A stretch of DNA of 64,000 nt from Gillisia hiemivivida (GTDB lineage Bacteria > Bacteroidota > Bacteroidia > Flavobacteriales > Flavobacteriaceae). The notes under the pieces are model-generated. The model was not told where the DNA came from and did no database searches. It was given only the letters and a program-made list of their open reading frames with translations. The stretch is taken from contig NZ_VORY01000002.1 of the NCBI RefSeq assembly GCF_007997295.1, forward strand, positions 124,001 through 188,000, read 5' to 3'. How positions within the stretch are numbered: the first letter of the stretch is position 1; each line of letters starts with the position of its first letter. This document shows positions 34,425 to 42,735 of this stretch, in pieces. Position numbers and translations under genes: made by a program.

Positions 34425-35777
34425 TTACTTAATATAAACTGTTTTCTTATTTACAAATTCTCTTATTCCATGAATAGACAACTCTCTCCCGTACCCGGAT
34501 ATTTTGGTTCCTCCAAAAGGCAATCTGGGGTCGCTTTTTACCAGCTCATTTATAAACACTGCTCCATCATCAAATTGAGGACATATCTTTTCAGCGAATT
34601 CTAGGTCTTCTGTAAATACCGACACTCCCAATCCAAAATCTGATGAATTCACCAGTTCTACAGCCTTTTTTTCATCTTTAAATATAGTTACAGAAATTAC
34701 AGGTCCAAAAGTCTCTTCTTTGAACACCGTCATTTCTTTAGTAACACCCGTTAAAATTGTTGGCTCGTAATAAGTACCATTTCTAACACCTCCTAAATGA
34801 ATCTTTGCTCCTTGTTTTACAGATTCTGACACTTGTTTCTCAAGATCTTCTGCAAGATCTTCGCGTGCTAAGACTCCAATATAAGTCTTCTCATCCATAG
34901 GATCTCCACTTTTCAACTCTCTTACCTGCTTGGAGAAAAGCTCCAAAAACTCTTCTGCAATAGAATCTTGTAATAAAAGTCTTTTTCCCGCAATACAACT
35001 TTGTCCTGTATTCTGATATCTGGCTTGTACACAAGTAGCTACCGTTTTTTTAATATCGGCATCTTTAAAAACTACTAATGCATTGCTACCTCCTAACTCT
35101 AAAACAGATTTTTTTATCTCTTCTCCTGCTACTGAAGCCACAGAACTACCTGCGGGTTTACTTCCTGTTAATGTAACCGCTTTAACTCTTTTATCTCTGA
35201 TTATATCTTCTACTTTATTACTGCCGATTGGTAAATTTTGAAAGCATCCCTTTGGAAAACCTGCGCGTTCAAATATCTTCTGAATATTTTCTCCAGATTG
35301 CATCACATTACTGGCGTGTTTTAATACTCCGATATTCCCTGCCATTAATGCAGGAGCTGCAAACCTAAATACTTGCCAAAAAGGATAATTCCAAGGCATT
35401 ACAGCCAAAACAATTCCTATGGGTTCAAAAGAAGTATAGCTCTTTCTGGCATCTGTTTTAATAGTTTCTTTGGATAAATGCCTTTCTGCATTTTCAGCAT
35501 AATATTCACACACCCAAGCACATTTTTCAACTTCTGCAATTGCCTGAGTAATTGGCTTTCCCATTTCTAAAGTAATGGTTTCGGCGTATTCCTGCTTATT
35601 CTTTTTTAGTTCTGCTGCTGCAGCCATCATTAATTTAGAGCGCTCACTGAATGAAGTTTGTTTCCAGCTTTGGAATCTCTTATCAGCAACATCTAATGCT
35701 TCATCTATATCTTTCTTGGTAAATTCTTTGATACTGGCTACTTCCTCACCATTATAGGGGTTTCTGGATACAATCAT
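34425..35777 (-). CDS. NAD(P)-dependent aldehyde dehydrogenase (succinate-semialdehyde type)
   Basis: A 450-residue aldehyde dehydrogenase. Glu227 in LELGGSNALVV and Cys261 in NTGQSCIAGKR are the catalytic pair; EETFGPV and LPFGGTKISGYGREL are the C-terminal landmarks. The short N-terminus and the GKPITQAIAEVEK segment resemble the succinate-semialdehyde dehydrogenase subgroup, though the substrate is not certain. Start set at the ATG at 35777: the frame extends 38 codons upstream through a hydrophobic stretch, but the family begins at SRNPYNGE. Confidence 0.9.
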   Translation of the reverse strand: MIVSRNPYNGEEVASIKEFTKKDIDEALDVADKRFQSWKQTSFSERSKLMMAAAAELKKNKQEYAETITLEMGKPITQAIAEVEKCAWVCEYYAENAERHLSKETIKTDARKSYTSFEPIGIVLAVMPWNYPFWQVFRFAAPALMAGNIGVLKHASNVMQSGENIQKIFERAGFPKGCFQNLPIGSNKVEDIIRDKRVKAVTLTGSKPAGSSVASVAGEEIKKSVLELGGSNALVVFKDADIKKTVATCVQARYQNTGQSCIAGKRLLLQDSIAEEFLELFSKQVRELKSGDPMDEKTYIGVLAREDLAEDLEKQVSESVKQGAKIHLGGVRNGTYYEPTILTGVTKEMTVFKEETFGPVISVTIFKDEKKAVELVNSSDFGLGVSVFTEDLEFAEKICPQFDDGAVFINELVKSDPRLPFGGTKISGYGRELSIHGIREFVNKKTVYIK

Positions 35778-35939
35778 AACTTTTTTTTCAATTTGATTAA
35801 AGATAAAAAATAACCAAGCAAAGGAATAAGCGATTAAGAGACTTTTAACTGTGTATTTGTTTATAAATCGGTTCAAAAGTTGACTAAGCAATTAAAAAAA
35901 CAGCATTTATTTTAATTAAATTTAATAAACTTAAAAACT

Positions 35940-36347
35940 ATGAATCATCGAGATAATGAATTGCCTCGTCTTAGACCAGAAATTCCATCGGCAAGAGTTT
36001 CAGAAAAAATGAGTCTGGAGGAACAATTCCAAAACAAAACGCTCCGCCCAGTTATTAAACTTCAAAACGAACTTTTTGTAGAAGTATTCAGGAACTACAT
36101 TAAGAAACACAAAAACAGTTTTCACGCATATTCTGTGGAAAAGAAATTGAGTTTTATTGAAAATGCTATTCAGAGGGATATCAAATTCAGAAATAACCTA
36201 AAAGGTATCGTTATTGGCCAATTTACTGTGGAAGAATATTTACTTTATATAGAAAATTCTTCTGCTTTAAATAAGAGGATGATGAATATTGTTAAAGAAC
36301 GAATGTTTAGCAATATCCAACTACTAGAACAAGAAATGGCGTACTAA
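35940..36347 (+). CDS. Uncharacterised helical protein
   Basis: A 135-residue soluble, mostly helical, basic protein. KTLRPVIKLQNELFVEVFRN and NSFHAYSVEKKLSFIENAI look conserved and helical; there is no signal, metal motif or membrane segment. Similar flavobacterial proteins are sometimes labelled glyoxalase, but nothing of a glyoxalase metal site is visible, so I do not adopt that name. It converges with the DUF3307 gene, overlapping by 24 bases at the 3' end. Confidence 0.7.
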   Translation: MNHRDNELPRLRPEIPSARVSEKMSLEEQFQNKTLRPVIKLQNELFVEVFRNYIKKHKNSFHAYSVEKKLSFIENAIQRDIKFRNNLKGIVIGQFTVEEYLLYIENSSALNKRMMNIVKERMFSNIQLLEQEMAY

Positions 36348-37043
36348 CAGTCCTAAAAGGATAGTTATTGTAAAGCTTATTAAAGTTCCTATAAGCACAT
36401 ATTCTGTTTGCTTTCGAGCTCCGGTTTCAGATTTATCGCTAAATCTCAAGATGGACTTGGCAGCGATCAAAAATCCTATTGCAGAGAAATTATTGGTTAG
36501 AATAAAGGTGAGTACCAGGATCCGTTCAAAAATACCAATGTATCGTCCGGCATCATCTAGACTGTTCTTATTATTGGTTTCTTTAATTTCGTTTTGCCAT
36601 TTCTTGGTTGCTTTTCCTATTAAGAAACCCGCTGGAAAGATCACAAATATATAAACTCCAATAATTGCTAGTAGAGTTATAGAATTAAAAATTTCTTTTA
36701 GAAATGGGAGAATATTAGAAAATCCATTTATTAGGTATAGCCATACCCCCACTATTATTATTAAATGAAAGAGCTGATCTAGAATAAAAAACTTGAGGTT
36801 ATCTTTTTTCTGATTTAGTTTCCACCAATCTATTAAAAAATGGGTGCTACTAATAATTAATCCAATATACCACCATTCCAATTTCTGAAGAAAAAGTACT
36901 GTTAATACTCCTGCTAGCAAAACATGGATAATCAAAAAATAAGATTTTACCTTATACTTTCTTTTATGTTTTATCCAACTATTTGGTTGTAATACAAAAT
37001 CTGTTAAGAGATGGGCCAGTAGTAATTGTATTAAAATGAGCAT
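36324..37043 (-). CDS. DUF3307 membrane protein
   Basis: A 239-residue protein with six or seven hydrophobic segments. It starts LILIQLLLAHLLTDFVLQPN followed by a basic loop and HVLLAG, then THFLIDWWK; the H-x-x-x-D pattern in the first and third helices (AHLLTDF, THFLIDW) is the DUF3307 hallmark and might bind metal. It begins one base after the stop of the SatD-like gene and must be co-expressed with it. Function unknown; the pairing with a SatD-like regulator recurs in Bacteroidetes as far as I recall. Confidence 0.82.
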   Translation of the reverse strand: MLILIQLLLAHLLTDFVLQPNSWIKHKRKYKVKSYFLIIHVLLAGVLTVLFLQKLEWWYIGLIISSTHFLIDWWKLNQKKDNLKFFILDQLFHLIIIVGVWLYLINGFSNILPFLKEIFNSITLLAIIGVYIFVIFPAGFLIGKATKKWQNEIKETNNKNSLDDAGRYIGIFERILVLTFILTNNFSAIGFLIAAKSILRFSDKSETGARKQTEYVLIGTLISFTITILLGLLVRHFLF

Positions 37044-37044
37044 A

Positions 37045-37719
37045 TTATCTTCTGTTTACTAAATTATTTGTGATCACGGCTCTATACCTATCTAATAAAA
37101 CTGAAATCGCATCCCAACCTGCTGCCTTTTTACGTTGATTTACGGCAGACTGACTAATATTGATGGCTGCAGCCACTTCCCGTTCTTTAAGATCTTTTAA
37201 AAGATAGTAAACCACCTCGGCAGATGCTGTACTCCATTTATCAGTAATGGTATCTAATAGCAATAAAGAGGTGTTAAACTCGTCATTTATCTCTTCAGAA
37301 TCTGTCTTTAATTTAGTTTTTCTGTTTTCAGTTTTCATTTCATCTAAACTGCGTCCCGAAAATTGAAAAGCGGGACCATTAGATTCAGAAATTGCTTCTC
37401 GTTCTAAGTCTTGCTCTCCAATTCCAATGGCTATCTTAAAATCGGCTATTTTAGAATATGCTTTATTCTTAAGCGTTTCCTTGAAATGAATTCTGTTTAT
37501 GGCTGTTTTAATTTGTAGTGCTATTTTGAGGGCATCTTCAGGATTTTTAATAATTCCTTGAAAACTATCTCCCCTATATATCTGAAGCCGTACCTCCTCT
37601 TGCTTATATTCCTGTGTAATGGCTTCGAACTCTTGCTTAAGAGTATCTAGTACTTCTTGTAGCACTTTTTCTTCATAAAGAGAAGAATCTATCAAATCTG
37701 CTGTTAAAACTGCTATCAT
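37045..37719 (-). CDS. SatD-like protein with C-terminal helix-turn-helix
   Basis: A 224-residue protein. The N-terminal 130 residues read as an alpha/beta domain resembling the class III nucleotide-cyclase fold: IAVLTADLIDSS (cf. ADI-x-x-S), LQIYRGDSFQGII (cf. GDAF), KIAIGIGEQ and GPAFQFSGRSLDEM (cf. GDAVN-x-ASRL). The second cyclase metal Asp is not obvious, so catalysis is doubtful and ligand binding is more likely. Residues about 165-205 form a HTH (LKEREVAAAINISQSAVNQR). It is coupled to DUF3307 and preceded by three regular operator-like repeats, suggesting autoregulation. Confidence 0.72.
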   Translation of the reverse strand: MIAVLTADLIDSSLYEEKVLQEVLDTLKQEFEAITQEYKQEEVRLQIYRGDSFQGIIKNPEDALKIALQIKTAINRIHFKETLKNKAYSKIADFKIAIGIGEQDLEREAISESNGPAFQFSGRSLDEMKTENRKTKLKTDSEEINDEFNTSLLLLDTITDKWSTASAEVVYYLLKDLKEREVAAAINISQSAVNQRKKAAGWDAISVLLDRYRAVITNNLVNRR

Positions 37720-37741
37720 AACTTCAAATATATAAATTTTA

Positions 37742-37818
37742 TTAGTCTGAAACCTTATAAATGTAAAATATTAGTCTGCAGACTTATAAAGTATCAATAT
37801 AAGCTTACAGACTTATAA
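37742..37818. promoter_or_regulatory. Three 19-nt operator-like repeats at exact 29-bp spacing
   Basis: Copies at 37742-37760 (TTAGTCTGAAACCTTATAA), 37771-37789 (TTAGTCTGCAGACTTATAA) and 37800-37818 (TAAGCTTACAGACTTATAA). The middle copy contains the perfect palindrome AGTCTGCAGACT; the outer copies each keep one arm best. Start-to-start distance is 29 bp twice, with 10-bp A/T-rich spacers. The array lies 23 bases before the SatD-like ATG (37719) and about 93 bases before the divergent GreA-like gene. Confidence 0.75.
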
Positions 37819-37911
37819 TTATAAACAATGAAAGTTCAGCTATTTATTAAAATTTTGCAAATAATTATATCAGTTAAAACCTGATACTTACTTTTAATTA
37901 AAACTATAAAA

Positions 37912-38364
37912 ATGATACCAAATAAAACCCAATTATTCAATAATTGCTTGGATGCTGTGAACAAGCAAATACAACGTTACAAAGCAGAAATGGATACTAT
38001 AAAAGAATCTATGGTAGCGAATGATGTACATACAGATTATGATGAAGAAGGAAGTAAAGGAGAATTATTAGGTGACTTTGAAAAGTATGCCAAATACCTA
38101 GATACTGCTCAAACAATGAAACTCACTCTCACTAAAATAGATAGGGAACACTACAGTGAATCAATAAAATTTGGGAGCATTATCGAAACTGAAAAAAGAT
38201 ATTATTTTATTGCCTGTGCCTTAGGAGAAATCAAAATGGAAGATGGCAGTAGTGTCTATGTGATTTCTACTGAAGCTCCTATTTATGAAAAAATAAAAGG
38301 TAAAAAAGCCGGTGACACTTTTATGTTAAATGAAAAGGAAATAGAAATTATTGAAGTACGCTAG
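37912..38364 (+). CDS. GreA/GreB-like transcription factor-family protein
   Basis: A 150-residue protein with an N-terminal coiled-coil-type helix pair (NKTQLFNNCLDAVNKQIQRY... KGELLGDFEKYAKYL) and a C-terminal beta domain ending AGDTFMLNEKEIEIIEV, which has the layout of a GreA/GreB-type secondary-channel factor (coiled coil plus FKBP-like domain). The acidic tip is not the standard DDYDEG of GreA; DYDEEG is present. It may bind RNA polymerase, or be one of the divergent Gre-like proteins of Bacteroidetes. Divergent from the SatD-like gene across the repeat array. Confidence 0.7.
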   Translation: MIPNKTQLFNNCLDAVNKQIQRYKAEMDTIKESMVANDVHTDYDEEGSKGELLGDFEKYAKYLDTAQTMKLTLTKIDREHYSESIKFGSIIETEKRYYFIACALGEIKMEDGSSVYVISTEAPIYEKIKGKKAGDTFMLNEKEIEIIEVR

Positions 38365-38368
38365 CTAG

Positions 38369-40414
38369 CTATTCCGGATATTCTATTCTTAAATGAAAAA
38401 TATTCTTGAGTTTTTGTTTTAATATCTTTTTAATTAGCTGGATCTCTTTAAAGGTGATATTTGCATTTAAGAACTGAGCTTCATCCATTTGCTTATTGAT
38501 GATCCTTTCTACAAAATCATCGATTTTAGCAGCGGTTGGCTCCTTTAAACTTTTACTAGCTGCTTCTACACTATCACACATCATTAAAATTGCAGTCTCT
38601 TTACTAAAAGGAATTGGACCAGGGTATCTAAAATCTAATGTAGAAACCTTATCGTTCATTTCCTTTTCTTTCATATAAAAGAAATACACCAAAGAAGTTC
38701 CATGATGGGTTCTAATAAAATCTATAACCCTATCTGGGAGATTGTTTTTTCTGGCTATTTCAATTCCATGTATCACATGATCTATAATTACTTCAGCACT
38801 TTCTGCTGGAGATAGTTCGTCATGAGAATTCACAGAACTGGTTTGGTTTTCAGAAAAATAAGTAGGGTTTTCCATTTTACCAATATCATGATACAAGGCT
38901 CCTACCCTAGCCAACATAGCGTTTGCTCCAATTTCATTTGCAGCAGCTTCAGCCAAGTTTGCAACATTCAGAGAATGATGAAAAGTCCCAGGTGCCTTCT
39001 CTGCTAATTCCTTAAGAAGTTTAGAATTGGTATCAGATAATTCTAAAAGTGACATGTCTGAAACCAATCCGAAGAGTTTTTCATATATATAAATAAGCGG
39101 CTGCACGAACAAGGTTGCCAATCCGCCTAAAATAAAAGTAAGGAACATTTCAGAATTGAGGTCCTGTATATTTCCCTCCTGAATAATAGTAAAAGCAAAA
39201 TAAACAAGGATATAAATAAAGGTTATTTGCCCTACTGAAATAAACAAATTAGCTCTTTTATACAATTCTGAAACCGTAAGTATAGTTACTATCCCAGCGA
39301 TGATCTGAAGGAACATATATTCGTAGCTATTGGGAACTACAAAACCTAAAATAAGAACAGTAATTACATGGGTGAATAAACCCAATCTGGAATCAAAAAA
39401 AGCTTTTAAGGTTAATGGCAGTATACAAAGCGGAACAATATAGACGTATTTCGCTTCAAAATTTACAACTAGTGTGGTTAGAAACACCATCAAAAAAATA
39501 TTGAAGAAAATAAATGAAACCTTTACATTGTTATCAAAAATATCTCTTCTATTTCTCCTTATAAACAATAGTAGCATCAGCAAAGCGAGACAAACTAAGA
39601 TACTGTAACCAAATAAGATCCAATTATAACTGGAATCACTCCATACTTGAGATTCATATTCAGATTTAAGCGAAGTTAAAATGTCTAAAGTTTCACCTTC
39701 TACTATTTCCCCTTTAGAAATTATGATAGTGCCTCTTTCTATACTTCCTCTGGTATAAGAAATGGAACCTAATTTACTATCCAGTTCCTTCTGAGTAAGT
39801 TTGGCATCGTAAGTAACATTTGGTTTTATAGTATTATAAAAGAATTCTAATAATTCTGGCTTTAAAGAAGATAAACTACTCTGGTTAATTTGAACATTCA
39901 GATATGGGCGAATTTCATCTTGAAGCAATAATTTATCATAGTTAACTTCAAAAGCTTCGTTCCCTCTCTTCAAATAGACCAATTTGTTCACATCGCCTGG
40001 TTTGGCTTCAAGTAAAACTCCATATTCATATATATCATCTAAGGCCTTTTCAATAAAATCAGACAACAGCCTTCCTTTTCTTTTTAAAATACTATCTGTA
40101 AAAGTTTTCTTTAACTGTTCTGGGACTTTAGACTTCACTTGATCTAACACATTTCCATTAACCGTGTAATAAGGAATATGGTTAGTGTTTATCTGAAGCT
40201 TTTCTTTAACTATTTCAGCATCGCTTTTTAAGATAGCAAAATCAAATGGCGCATATAAATTTTCATATTGCCACGGCTTGCCTTTAGTGATCTCGTATTT
40301 AAATTTGCCTCCCTTTGGAAGAAGATAAACAATTAAAAACGCCGTGACTATAAATAGAAAAATCTTGTAGAATAAAGCCTGATTTTTGTAAAAGTTGTTT
40401 ACGAAATTCTTCAT
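38369..40414 (-). CDS. Membrane HD-domain phosphohydrolase (PgpH type)
   Basis: A 681-residue 7TMR-HDED protein: an N-terminal helix, a large extracytoplasmic region (residues about 50-265), seven membrane helices (about 275-455) and a C-terminal cytosolic HD domain. HHSLNVANLAEAAANE, then GALYHDIGKMENP supply the HD metal ligands and IRTHHGT the later histidines. Homologues hydrolyse cyclic di-AMP, so a role in cyclic-dinucleotide turnover is likely. Monocistronic and convergent with the GreA-like gene. Confidence 0.92.
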   Translation of the reverse strand: MKNFVNNFYKNQALFYKIFLFIVTAFLIVYLLPKGGKFKYEITKGKPWQYENLYAPFDFAILKSDAEIVKEKLQINTNHIPYYTVNGNVLDQVKSKVPEQLKKTFTDSILKRKGRLLSDFIEKALDDIYEYGVLLEAKPGDVNKLVYLKRGNEAFEVNYDKLLLQDEIRPYLNVQINQSSLSSLKPELLEFFYNTIKPNVTYDAKLTQKELDSKLGSISYTRGSIERGTIIISKGEIVEGETLDILTSLKSEYESQVWSDSSYNWILFGYSILVCLALLMLLLFIRRNRRDIFDNNVKVSFIFFNIFLMVFLTTLVVNFEAKYVYIVPLCILPLTLKAFFDSRLGLFTHVITVLILGFVVPNSYEYMFLQIIAGIVTILTVSELYKRANLFISVGQITFIYILVYFAFTIIQEGNIQDLNSEMFLTFILGGLATLFVQPLIYIYEKLFGLVSDMSLLELSDTNSKLLKELAEKAPGTFHHSLNVANLAEAAANEIGANAMLARVGALYHDIGKMENPTYFSENQTSSVNSHDELSPAESAEVIIDHVIHGIEIARKNNLPDRVIDFIRTHHGTSLVYFFYMKEKEMNDKVSTLDFRYPGPIPFSKETAILMMCDSVEAASKSLKEPTAAKIDDFVERIINKQMDEAQFLNANITFKEIQLIKKILKQKLKNIFHLRIEYPE

Positions 40415-40469
40415 GTATTTTGATACTATTTTTCAAATGTAGTAAAAAAACATGGTGCACCTAGAAGCC

Positions 40470-40501
40470 TTGGTTTGTTCTTGATAAAATCACTAAATTC
40501 G
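40470..40501 (+). promoter_or_regulatory. Putative promoter of the thiolase gene
   Basis: TTG at 40470-40472, 21 bases, then TAAATTCG at 40494-40501, one mismatch from TAnnTTTG. The ATG follows 28 bases later. Confidence 0.4.
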
Positions 40502-40529
40502 CATCAAGAGAAAATTAAAATTTTAAGTT

Positions 40530-41708
40530 ATGAATAAGGAAGTAGTAATTGTAAGCGCTGCAAGAACACCAATAGGAAGTTTCCTAGGTGGATTATCTAC
40601 AGTATCAGCCACAAAGTTAGGTTCTATCGCAATTCAGGGAGCTTTAAATAAAATAGGCTTAAAGCCAGAAATGGTTGAAGAAGTATTAATGGGAAATGTG
40701 GTGCAAGCCGGAGTTGGACAAGCTCCAGCTAGGCAAGCTGCCTTAGGTGCCGGAATTCCGGATACCGTACCATGTACTACTATAAATAAAGTGTGTGCTA
40801 GCGGAATGAAAGCAGTAATGCAAGGAGCACAAGCCATTATGTTAGGTGATGCCGATATTATTGTGGCAGGTGGAATGGAAAATATGAGTTTGATACCACA
40901 TTATATGCATTTAAGATCTGGACATAAATTTGGTCCAGCTACTATGATAGATGGAATGCAAAAAGATGGATTGGTAGATGCTTACGATCACAATGCCATG
41001 GGAACATGTGCCGATCTTTGTGCTACAGAGCATAATTTTAGTAGAGAAGATCAGGATGCTTTTGCAGTTCAATCTTATGAGAGATCTGCTAAAGCGTGGA
41101 AAGATGGGAAATATGATAATGAAGTTGTTCCTGTAGAAGTTCCACAAAGAAAAGGAGATCCTATAGTAATAAAAGAAGATGAAGAATTCAAGAATGTAAG
41201 AATGGATAAGATCTCTTCTTTACGTCCTGCATTTTCTAAAGATGGGACTGTTACAGCAGCAAATGCGTCAACTATTAATGATGGAGCTGGAGCAGTTGTC
41301 TTAATGAGCCGTGAAAAAGCAGATGAATTAGGATTAAAAGTATTAGCGAGCATTAAGAGCTTTGCAGATGCAGCACATGAACCAAAATGGTTTACAACTG
41401 CACCTTCAAAAGCACTTCCAAAAGCACTAGCCAAAGCTGGTATTTCTCAAGATGATGTAGACTTTTTTGAATTTAACGAAGCTTTTGCCGTTGTTGGATT
41501 GGCAAATATGAAGATCTTAGGTCTTACAGATAAAAATACCAATGTAAATGGTGGAGCTGTTTCTTTGGGACATCCTCTTGGATGTTCTGGGGTTAGAATC
41601 ATTATAACTCTACTGAATGTTTTAGAACAGAATAACGCTAAAACCGGAGCTGCTGCAATTTGCAACGGAGGTGGTGGAGCATCTGCAATTGTAATTCAGA
41701 GAGACTAA
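40530..41708 (+). CDS. Acetyl-CoA C-acetyltransferase (thiolase)
   Basis: Biosynthetic-type thiolase condensing or cleaving acetoacetyl-CoA. Cys89 in NKVCASGMKA is the acyl-enzyme nucleophile, GGAVSLGHPLGCSGVR carries the catalytic His, and CNGGGGASA the second Cys. 392 residues, the usual length. It is followed 23 bases later by the NlpC/P60 gene, which is probably co-transcribed without a functional link. Confidence 0.95.
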   Translation: MNKEVVIVSAARTPIGSFLGGLSTVSATKLGSIAIQGALNKIGLKPEMVEEVLMGNVVQAGVGQAPARQAALGAGIPDTVPCTTINKVCASGMKAVMQGAQAIMLGDADIIVAGGMENMSLIPHYMHLRSGHKFGPATMIDGMQKDGLVDAYDHNAMGTCADLCATEHNFSREDQDAFAVQSYERSAKAWKDGKYDNEVVPVEVPQRKGDPIVIKEDEEFKNVRMDKISSLRPAFSKDGTVTAANASTINDGAGAVVLMSREKADELGLKVLASIKSFADAAHEPKWFTTAPSKALPKALAKAGISQDDVDFFEFNEAFAVVGLANMKILGLTDKNTNVNGGAVSLGHPLGCSGVRIIITLLNVLEQNNAKTGAAAICNGGGGASAIVIQRD

Positions 41709-41731
41709 GTTAAATTAGCAAGCTTTAATTA

Positions 41732-42481
41732 ATGCAATACGGAATATGCAACTTAAGTATTGTGCCGGTTAGAATCCAACCGGCCGATGCTTCCGAAATG
41801 GTTACCCAGCTCTTGTATGGGGAATATTTTAAAGTCCTTGAAGAACGCGGTAAATGGAGCCGAATTCGTATTGCTTTCGATTCTTACGAAGGTTGGATAG
41901 ATAACCGACAATTTATTAAGGTAGAAGAATCAATTTATTTTGATCTTTCTTCTGAAGAAAGAAGGTATTCCGCAGACCTCATCGAATTCCTTACAGATGA
42001 ATCTGAAGGTCTTACAACCATAGCTTTAGGATCTGTACTTAATAGTAATAAGCCACTTAAAAATACTTTTGATGGTAGTAGTATTTCCGGAATAAAAGAA
42101 AAAACCAATTTGGTAAAAACTGCGCTTTTGTACCTCAACGCACCTTATATGTGGGGTGGGAAAACTCCTTTTGGAATAGATTGTAGTGGGCTTACCCAAA
42201 TGGTTTATATGCTTAATGGTTATTCTTTATTAAGAGATGCCTCCCAACAAGCTGCACAAGGAGAAGCCTTAAGTTTTATAGAGGAAAGTGAACCTGGAGA
42301 TCTTGCCTTTTTCGATAATTCTGAGGGGAAGATCACTCATGTGGGTATTATTATGCATGATAATTATATTATCCATGTAAATGGAAAAGTAAGAATAGAT
42401 AGAATAGATCACTCTGGTATTTTTAATACTGAATTGAAAAGGCATACGCATCAACTGAGAGTAATTAAAAAGATCATTTAA
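41732..42481 (+). CDS. NlpC/P60 endopeptidase with SH3b domain
   Basis: A 249-residue putative murein endopeptidase that cuts stem peptides. An SH3b-type domain (residues about 1-65, LYGEYFKVLEERGKWSRI) precedes the catalytic domain: Cys in FGIDCSGLTQMV, His in ITHVGIIM and the third polar residue in IIHVNGKV. No clear signal peptide is visible, as in other flavobacterial members, so its route to the periplasm or its cytosolic role in peptide recycling is open. Confidence 0.9.
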   Translation: MQYGICNLSIVPVRIQPADASEMVTQLLYGEYFKVLEERGKWSRIRIAFDSYEGWIDNRQFIKVEESIYFDLSSEERRYSADLIEFLTDESEGLTTIALGSVLNSNKPLKNTFDGSSISGIKEKTNLVKTALLYLNAPYMWGGKTPFGIDCSGLTQMVYMLNGYSLLRDASQQAAQGEALSFIEESEPGDLAFFDNSEGKITHVGIIMHDNYIIHVNGKVRIDRIDHSGIFNTELKRHTHQLRVIKKII

Positions 42482-42584
42482 ACATCTTAGGCTATTGATA
42501 AGGTGTATTCTAGAATCTCATTTTAATTTCACATTGTTATAAGCTGCTTCAAAAACTATATATGTTTCATTTTAAAATCTAAAT

Positions 42585-42612
42585 GAGATCCTGAAATAAA
42601 TTCAGGATGAGG
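42585..42612. repeat. Fragment of intergenic repeat R1
   Basis: GAGATCCTGAAATAAATTCA followed by GGATGAGG, the right arm of R1 with three changes. The left arm is degenerate (AATCTCATT near 42516). Confidence 0.6.
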
Positions 42613-42682
42613 TGCGCCATAAAGTGTCATTATTTATTCCCTGCAATATCTGCAAACTTTTAAAGTGTCTAAAAACTTAAGC

Positions 42683-42720
42683 ATAAAAAAAGGCTGTCAA
42701 TTATGACAGCCTTTTTTTAT
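42683..42720. terminator. Bidirectional rho-independent terminator
   Basis: A perfect 17-bp stem (ATAAAAAAAGGCTGTCA and its inverse) with a 4-nt loop, between the convergent NlpC/P60 and TPR genes. Confidence 0.92.
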
Positions 42721-42735
42721 GCAGAATATAAATTC

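Noticed and set aside
34425-35891. Aldehyde dehydrogenase with an N-terminal membrane anchor
   Set aside because: The 38 extra codons before the ATG at 35777 read through the spacer; the family begins at the SRNPYNGE segment.
37742-37818. The 29-bp repeat array as a CRISPR or a replication origin
   Set aside because: Only three copies with 10-bp spacers, semi-palindromic, next to a HTH gene; no cas genes, no Rep protein and no DnaA boxes seen.
40634-41434. Several antisense ORFs inside the thiolase gene
   Set aside because: Shadow frames created by the codon pattern of a clear thiolase; no independent motif.
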